NCBI RefSeq assembly: GCF_030253575.1
Contig: NC_080563.1
Coordinates: 35,387,001-35,451,000 of the forward strand
Length of the DNA stretch: 64,000 bases
Direction of reading: 5' to 3'
Source of the DNA: Rhododendron vialii
Taxonomy: Eukaryota; Streptophyta; Magnoliopsida; Ericales; Ericaceae
Shown: positions 56,599 through 64,000 of the stretch, in pieces
Position numbering within the stretch: position 1 is the stretch's first letter
Layout: each line of letters starts with the position of its first letter
The notes under the pieces: generated by a model
What the model saw: the letters and a program-made list of their open reading frames with translations, nothing else
Told to the model about the DNA's origin: nothing
Databases searched by the model: none
Translations under genes and position numbers: made by a program

Positions 56599-59249
56599 TC
56601 AGACTTCAACAGCAACGGTATACTTCTCATCTCCAACAAGCAGATAATGATTCCCTTCTTCAATCACCATCAACCCATCTTCATTAGCTCTGCTAAAATG
56701 CTCACATGGGTTCAACTCAAACTCAACCTCTGCTCTCTCCCCTGCCTTCAACCTCACGCTTTGAAACCCGACCAACTGTTTCACCGGACTCCCTTTTCTC
56801 GCATTTTCCCTCCCGATAAACAGCAACATCGGGTGCCTCCCATCCATCTCCCCTTCGTTTTTCACTCTGACAACAGCCGAGTATTTCGCCTTTTCGCACC
56901 TTTCTGAGCCCAAGTCGGAAACTGACAAGTAGTGAACTGAATCCGAATCCTGAACTGCTTTAGTAGTAGTTGATAGTTGGTTCAAGTGGAGATTCTTTTG
57001 GGAAACTGAGACGAAGTTATAAGTAAATTTTGTGTAGCTAAGGCCGTAGCCAAATTCGAAAACCTTTTTGCCATTGTAGAACCTGTATGTGCGACCTGGG
57101 TAGCCGGAGGATTGATCGGGTCGCATCCTCATGTCTGTCATCGGTACTTTGACAAAATCGTTTGGATACCAAGTGATTGGCAGTTTTCCTCCTGCATGAA
57201 CAACATTGAGTGCATCATTTTAGTTTCGAACTTTTGCAAGCAGAGTGGACTTACTATAATCCTTTACGGATGTTGAGAAAATAAATAAGAAAATTCGTCC
57301 CTCGCCAACAACTTAAGCTTTTAGAAGAGTTGAATGATTAATAGTATCCAATAATATACGAGACTGTTCCATATGCCGAAAGTAAAGCTTCTTATCAAGC
57401 AGGCTTTTAACAAAATTTTCAATCAAAATGACAAGGGCAAAAAAAGTGAGGACAAGAAGGTAGCCCAAAATCAATTTATTTCAAAAGCAATGAACAAATT
57501 AATATTGAACTATGGGAGAAATTTAAAGAAACTTCACCTGGGTTGTGGTCACCAAAGATGATCTGTGATAGAGCAACCCCGCCAGCTTCACCCGGATATC
57601 CGGCCCACAACATGCTTCCAATTTTCGGATCCTCCTTGGCAAAAGAAACATCAACCGGACCCCCGCAAAACAAAACCAACACAACCGGATTCTTAGCAAC
57701 CTTGGCAACACTCTGAATCAAACTCTGTTGCATCCCAGGTAACAACAAATCGTCCCGATCCTTGTACTCCCTCTCCTGACTCTGATCCAACCCCATTACC
57801 AAAACCACATACTCCGCCCCTTTTGCAATCTCCACTGCCTTCCCTATATCCGCAGAGCCACAGCTAACGTTGTCACAACCCGAATGATAAACCGTGTTCT
57901 GAACGCACGCTTGGAAGGCCTGCAGGGCGGAAGTTCTTTTACACGGGGTGCCCTCGTAGTTTCCGAGTAGGGTCTCAGAGGCATTGGCATTGGGGCCTAT
58001 AACGGCGAGCGAGGGAGTTTTGGCCTTGTGAAGGGGCAAGAGTTTGTTGAGGTTTTTCAAGAGGACGATGCCGTTTCTGGCGGCTTCTAAGGCTAGAGAC
58101 TGGTGGTCTCGGGTGCAGACATCTGCTGCGGTTATGTTACCGAAAAGGAGGGCTGCTGGGTTCCCGCTGAAGAGGCCTAACCTCATTCGAACCGAGAAGA
58201 GGTTTTGGAGGGCTCTGTCTATATCGGACACAAGGAGTTTTTGTTGTTGGACGGCGGATTTGGAGTAGTTCTTCAAGTCGGAACCGCAGTTGAGGTCTAT
58301 GCCTGTGAAATGTTTTGTCATGGCAATGTCCAAAAGGTTATATGTTTGTACAGTTTTGCGACAGGGTATGACTAAAAAACCAAGAAATGGGACACGAATT
58401 CTTGCTGGCATGGCCAGCTGTTTTTGTGGGTTCCAAGGGCCATTAGGTACTACTGAGAGAGTAAAGAAAAATAGTAGAAGGGAAAAAATAAAACTGCAAC
58501 GGGAAGAAATCAAATAAACAAAGAACCAACTAAACGGCAACTGGACGACATTGGATCGCAACAGAACAACGACTGAGGGAGAATTGGGAAATGGTGAAAA
58601 AGGTGGGTTGCGGTTGGTGACGGAGGACAAATTAAAGAGAATTGTGCTTGGGATTGATTCCACGAATTAGTCGAAGTGCGCGTAAACTGGCCCGGGCACT
58701 TGAGTTATCAAAAAAGGAGACATGTGTCTATAGTGTGTGAATGACTGAATGGTATGTATGGAGTACAATATTTCCATCGTGTGAAAAATGGAAACGAGAA
58801 TTGGTAATTGTTTACCAGCTTTAAGAACATCAGCTACTGCATCTTCCGGTGATTTGGCGTATCCTTGATAACCATGAATGACCTCCACCCCATAACAGTC
58901 GGACGTGATGTACCTGATCATTTAACAATCATCATAATTATATGCGAAAATACACAAACCGCTCATAAGTCATAATGTAGCTATTTATTTATCTGGAATT
59001 GTTTTTCTTGTTCTCATTTCTAATTTCATAGAAACATCATGTTGTAAATATAGTTCAAAACTTGATTCCAACGTACATATATGATACGGTCATTGTTGTT
59101 GAAAAAAGTAACAGCCCCTTTGGATGGAGGGGTGAGAAATCAAATAACAGTAAGAAATCAAATTCTCACAGGCGATTGGTCTATTTCCGGAGACTCTCCA
59201 GCGAGCTGAAACTCTCTCCCTCTCTTCTCCGACAAACCTGATACACACA

Positions 59250-59299
<50 letters not shown>

Positions 59300-60640
59300 G
59301 CCACTCCGACGAGGGGGTGGACCACACGCTCCCCTTTCTCACGGAATCTCGCCACTTTTGGCGAGTAACGGAATTGGGCTTGGAAGGTGTTTCGGTCTCC
59401 CTCCGTCTCTCACCCTCTCTCGACTTGTTCCCCTTCCAAACGAGGGAGAGATTGAGCTCTCTCTCTGTCTCTTTTCTTCTCGCGCGAACTCTCGCGTACC
59501 AAACGAGCTGTATTTTCGAATTTCCTAAAACACTAAAAGTAAATAAGATTTCAAATCCACGAGTGTTTGTCTTGAAACTTTTTTGTTCCAAACTTCCGAC
59601 AGTAGTATAAAAGTATCATTTTCAAAACAACCCATCTCAAAAAAAAGACAAGAAAACTATACTTTCCATCTTCTCAAAAACTATATTTCCGCTTAAAATC
59701 AAATAAGATATGAAACCGTCAGGCCTTTTATTCTCAACCATTTGCTAATGAAAATATATGCAAGTTTTTATATTAATATTCTCACTAACTACAACTAACA
59801 GCCAACACTACTGATTATTGCCGAGAATTAAAAAAAAAAGGGGGGGCTAGAAGATTTTCTTTAATTCTCTCACCCTTGGAAACCCCAAAGGGCGCGAGCC
59901 GTCTTGGAGAGGAGATCGTAATCAGCACAGTTAGGGACCCCATTGACTTGATTATAGGCACACATTATCCCACTGGCTCTCCCTTTCTCTATACAGCTTT
60001 GGAACGGTGGCTGGTACGTATCTGCCAAGTCCTGCATCGTTACCTGCAAAACCCGACCACCCATTGAAGACCTGTTTAACATGGAATTAACCAACATATT
60101 TGATAATGTTGAAACTGTTTGTTTACAAGGGCTTTTACGTCTTCAAAGTTATGTATCACTTGGGCAGCAATAATCATCATCGTTTCCCTCCAAGTTAAGT
60201 TCAATCCCGATCAACTTGATTATTATCATGACATACGAATTAATGGCCAAATAAGATTATTGGGATTTCGATTTTACCCCACATGAGAGACTACACAAAA
60301 CATCATCACGTAAAAAGTTAGAGAGGGGGAGGCTTACAATGGCATTAAACCGGAACCGATCAATCCCCTTCCAGTTATCCAAATCGTAGGCAGTAAAATG
60401 CTTGCAACAAGCCGAGGCTTGAAGGTGGCCGTCCTTGAGCTGCCCGCCTTCGAAGCTGTCCCCTTGGATTCCCCTAACGTAGGAAACAGCGTACCTGCCC
60501 GAAACCAGGGGGTCCTCACCAGGGGTCTCCTGCCCCCTGCCCCAACGTGGGTCCCTGAAAATGTTTATGTTTGGCGCCCAAAATGTCATCCCTGTGGCTT
60601 GCCCTTCGTTGTACACCCCCCTTGCCTCCCTCCCAATTGC
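56599..60640 (-). CDS. GH3 beta-xylosidase (partial, first exon outside window)
   Basis: Five minus-strand exons (60640-60338, 60043-59874, 58913-58816, 58302-57538, 57191-56599) join in phase to 642 residues ending in a stop. Family members are about 770 residues, so roughly 130 N-terminal residues (signal peptide and start of the GH3 barrel) are missing; the first exon here opens with an acceptor before [17 protein letters not shown]3 landmarks are [32 protein letters not shown] with nucleophile Asp163 of the fragment, [38 protein letters not shown] and a C-terminal fibronectin-like domain. The enzyme should remove xylose from cell-wall xylan outside the cell. Most plant members read SDCDAV; here it is SDCYGV. 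The closest recalled relative is At1g78060 (BXL7). The upstream intron carries a solo LTR. Confidence 0.93.
58914..59873 (-). other. Beta-xylosidase intron with (CT)n tract
   Basis: A 960 bp intron with a CT run at about 59251-59288 bordered by (AC)n. GTTTGGATGGAGG-like and CCAAACGAG words at 59118 and 59495 hint at a decayed element. The 136-codon frame over this region comes from the simple repeat. Confidence 0.45.
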
Positions 60641-60984
60641 CTGTTTAAATTCCAGTCAAAACCATTAGAATAGATCGAACGAGCGTTGTACCCGTGCTAT
60701 ATATATATGCACAGAAGCAAGGAAAAAGTTTTATTATAATTAATGTTATTTATAGCTACGGGTAAAGTCTTGCTATGATATTTGCCCCTCATTATTCAAC
60801 ATTAACATTAAATATAAAAAATTTAATGAGAATTTTTAAGCATGAAAGGAATTTTGAAAGCTTTTTTTATAACTTTTTATATTTAATGAAAAGTGTAGGA
60901 AAAAAAGAAAATAAATTTTATTAGGAAAATGCCATATAGGAGAGAGAATTAAGGAGAGAGCTTGGTTTTATTTTTGAAAACTAC

Positions 60985-63715
60985 TGTAACGATCCGGATT
61001 TTTGCCCTATTTTTTTTTCAAATAAAGAAATTATTTTTAATCAAATAGTCTATAGTAATCGATTAATTATTTAAAAGTGTAATTTGATTAAACTAGAACC
61101 TAGATTAATTTTTGGTATTTAAAATTAGTTTAGCATATACATTATTAATTAGCTTGTAACTATGTATAAGTGTGTCTATATATCTATAAAATAGATATTA
61201 GTAACCATCCCACAATTTATGGGATTTGGATACCCATCTCCGACCTTTCTCTCCCTCTATCTCTATCTTTTCACTTATCCACTCCCCTTCAAACTCTTCC
61301 TAAACTATACATCTCTCTAATCTCTATAACATCCCACTCTCCTACCTTCCTCCACTACTCCCTCTATATTACTCCTAGTCCACTGCAAAAACAGAAACAA
61401 GAAAATAGGGATCACACCCTTTCAATTTTCGTCCATATCACGTCCCTCTGTTCACGGCCTGTTTCCTCCTAGTTTCTGTCATTTTTAGGCCTAAGTTTCT
61501 TCACGAATGTTGTAGAGGGCATCGAGAGCTTCGATTTCGACTCAAGAATCACCCAAAACGGTCAATGATTGATAGAGTTATCGTTGTCCAAAGATCAATG
61601 AAATTTTCGAATTTCTATTTCCAGACAGCAAACAAGACTTATGAAAACCCCCACTTTTCTCCTAGTTCGAATGGTTTTCGGTCTTCGACTTCTTCACAAA
61701 AGTTGTAGAGCGTTTCAAGATTTTCGCGTTAGACACAAGAATCGTCCAAAACAGCAGAAGTTTGGTCAAGTTATTCCAGTCCAAAGTTGCTGCTAGAATA
61801 CCGATCTTTCGACGCCAAACGAAAACCCACCGAACTCCACCGAATCGTTTTGTCCGGATTAAAGATATTATAATCCCTCTCTACCTTCTACTAAGTATAT
61901 TGAGTGATGACGTATACTTTCTTAAAGTTCCAGAATGAGATAAATTCGATTCCGAGGTTGCGTAATCAAAACCGAACGTTATTCCCCTTTTTTTTTTCGA
62001 AACCCACGGTTCAAAAAGTTTTATTTTTTTTAAAGATGACACAGAATTACAACTTAAACCCTAAGGTTGTTTAAAATATCTTTTCAGCCCAAATGTTTTA
62101 ATAACATATTACAGTTAGACCCTTAGTTATTAAGGTCTATGTTTCGGCAACTTCCAGATGCAAATTTCGTTCAATTTTATTTAAAAAGTGTTCGAAACCA
62201 CTTTGTGACCTTCCGAACAACATTTTTGACACCTAAACTATTTTTCCTAAACTCCTCGCATCTCAAAGATGATATCTTGTTAATTTCATTTTTTTTTCTT
62301 TACTTAATTTACTATTTATTATTATTTTTACAGTGTTTCCAATTAAAATTACCTTACGACCTTATAAACCTTATTATTAATACCCGAGTAATTTTATGTA
62401 GACTCCTTACCTTCCGAAGATGAAACGTTATTAACCTCAACCTATTTTATTTATTAAATAATTTATTATCCATTTATTTTACTTTAGACAACTTTTGTTA
62501 ATATCTTTATTTAAAATAATCCTGCAACCCTCCGAACCCAACTTTTGATGCTCAACCGGTTGCATAGGACCTTTAGGACTCTTATTACGGTCATGTTAAT
62601 TATTCTAATATTTTTTTTATAATTAATGTATTTAATTAATTTTTAATCAATATAATTACTTAGAAATAATTAATGAGAGCCTAGAAAAATATTTTTTTAA
62701 ATTTCTTTTAAAAAGTTCTTACTTATTATCATCTTGGCGGCTTGGCCATACGAGAATAAGGGCAACGGCCCATTCATAAAAACTTGCGTGATTGCATTGT
62801 TTACTAATTGTTTTAATTATTATTCGTTTTAATTGTATATTGCACCGATACTTGATTTGAAATGTTAGATTGGACCATAGAGACATGGGGTGGTATGCGA
62901 ATAGAATTCACCTAGACGGTGCTAGGTAATGGATGAATTGGAAAGTTTTATTTTTAGATTGCCTGCAGGCGTGATTTTGAGATGTGATGGGATTTGTGAT
63001 GAAATTGAAACTGGCGAGTGTCCAGTGATGAATTAATAGACTGGCGTGTGTCCAGTGATGATTGTGAAGTGATTTGTGAAGTAGTATATAAGATAGGCGA
63101 ACCCTAATTGTGATTCAAGCATGATAAGCTTTCTCCTTGTTGTAGTTATTGGGGTGCACACTTGGTACATAACTTAGGTGTATCTGCGACAGCAAAGGGA
63201 AGTGACCTCATGGGACCGAGCATGGCTAGCGGTTGGGGGAGGAAAGATCTCGTTGAGAGATCTTAGATTTCACATTAGAATAATGAATAGTAATAAATTG
63301 GTATTTGTAAATCCTAATTCTGCTTTTCACATTTTTATTATCCTATTACTTGTTAGCTGTAAAGTAAGAGGGGTGGTTGGGTTGAATTATTCTACTGGGT
63401 GATTTATCACTCACGGATACGTCTGTATCCTTGCAAATCGTTTGCTTCGGCGATCAATTTGTCAGAGGGCGCAGGATTCAATGGAGAGGATTCAAAGATG
63501 GTGCAGTTCGACACGGAAAGAATATTAGGAATGAAGATCGAGTATGCTTCGGATTTGTATCAAGCCTAGAGTCAGTTCTGAAGTTAATATATTTTGAATC
63601 AGTAAATTTATCTTGTGACTGTAATAGTTAAACTTTATTTTGAAAAATTATATTTATTTCGCAAATTTTCTTAAGATTTTATTTTATATTGCTTCCGGAA
63701 AATCGGAGCGTTACA
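60985..63715 (+). mobile_element. Solo-LTR-like element (2731 bp), probable Ty3/gypsy
   Basis: It starts TGTAACGATCCGGATTTTTG and ends CGGAGCGTTACA, flanked by ACTAC on both sides (60980-60984 and 63716-63720). It aligns with the inverse of 7168-9671 in blocks, for example CACACCCTTTC...ATATCACGTCCCTCTG near 61415, TTTTCTCCTAGTTCGAATGG near 61660, and TATCACTCACGGATA near 63405. A probable TATA box (TATCTATAAAATAG) is at about 61180. No gag/pol is present. It lies upstream of the first visible beta-xylosidase exon, so within that gene's intron if the gene is intact. Confidence 0.7.
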
Positions 63716-63720
63716 ACTAC

Positions 63721-64000
63721 ATTTGCTTAGTATAGAAGTATAGTAGATAAAAAAAAAACATGCATCAACTACTATAAAAACAAGAAAAGAGTGAGAATGC
63801 ATTTTTTTTAAAGAAAATTATTTGTATAATTTTTTTTAAAAGTTAATGACTTCATTTTTTTTAATAATCGAGTGTCTGGGACATTTACGCACACCTTGAC
63901 TAATCTTGGATGACCCTAAATCCACTGTCCAGTACTAGTGGGGCAAGTTAGCGACTTTATTGCACGTTAGGACTGTTTTGTAACTTCCCAACGGTGTTTA
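63721..64000. other. Right edge, no exon found
   Basis: AT-rich with poly-A/T runs. CGAGTGTCTGGGACATTTAC, GCACACCTTGACTAATC near 63870 resembles words at 32865 and 12310 (CCGGACCAGCTTATATGCAC, CTCGACTAATC), a dispersed repeat. I found no first exon of the beta-xylosidase here. Confidence 0.4.

Noticed and set aside
59181-59591. 136-codon minus-strand frame with ERERER runs
   Set aside because: The run comes from the (CT)n microsatellite in a beta-xylosidase intron.

Overview
This is a eudicot nuclear genome window. The genes have many spliced introns with GT/AG borders, and the spaces between them are AT-rich, full of MITEs, hAT remnants, SINE/LINE tails and long LTRs, with many (CT)n leaders. 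I cannot name the species. No bacterial operon, CRISPR array or organellar block is present.

Six protein-coding genes could be rebuilt exon by exon from splice sites, reading phase and family homology. From left to right: an FCS-like zinc finger (FLZ) protein (206-1906, minus); a GH5 beta-glucosidase-like enzyme with an N-terminal fascin-like domain (12750-18224, minus, 8 exons); an Ole e 1-type secreted protein (21517-26106, plus, 2 exons around a 4.1 kb intron); a plastid-type cofactor-dependent phosphoglycerate mutase (34026-37902, plus, 7 coding exons plus UTR introns at both ends); a Sec14/CRAL-TRIO lipid-transfer protein (40341-45377, minus, 5 coding exons and a distant leader exon near 48.7 kb); and a GH3 beta-xylosidase (56599-60640, minus, first exon outside the window). 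A short MYB R3-repeat fragment lies at 53319-53426.

The genes are not a pathway. They look like an ancestral neighbourhood: from memory, FLZ, Ole e 1, PGM, Sec14 and a beta-xylosidase sit together in the Arabidopsis At1g78020-At1g78060 and At1g22160-At1g22180 segments, split between two duplicated copies. Here they occur as one series.

Between and inside the genes the main content is mobile DNA: two related 2.5-2.7 kb solo-LTR-like elements in opposite orientation (7168-9671 and 60985-63715, the second inside the first visible beta-xylosidase intron); a 565 bp deleted hAT element with perfect 8 bp target duplications in the Ole e 1 intron; a SINE-like retroposon (28261-29053) carrying a nested hAT-like element; another hAT-like element (41520-42417) that itself holds a MITE; a 5'-truncated LINE with a 14 bp target duplication (4907-5355) and relatives; and several families of palindromic MITEs, one with four copies near or inside three of the genes.

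The window holds no convincing new multi-gene system. The most interesting items are the conserved gene order, the solo-LTR pair with its variable tandem block, the nested retroposon, the altered C-terminus of the GH5 enzyme, and an unexplained cluster of a palindromic 16-mer at 53.85-54.08 kb.
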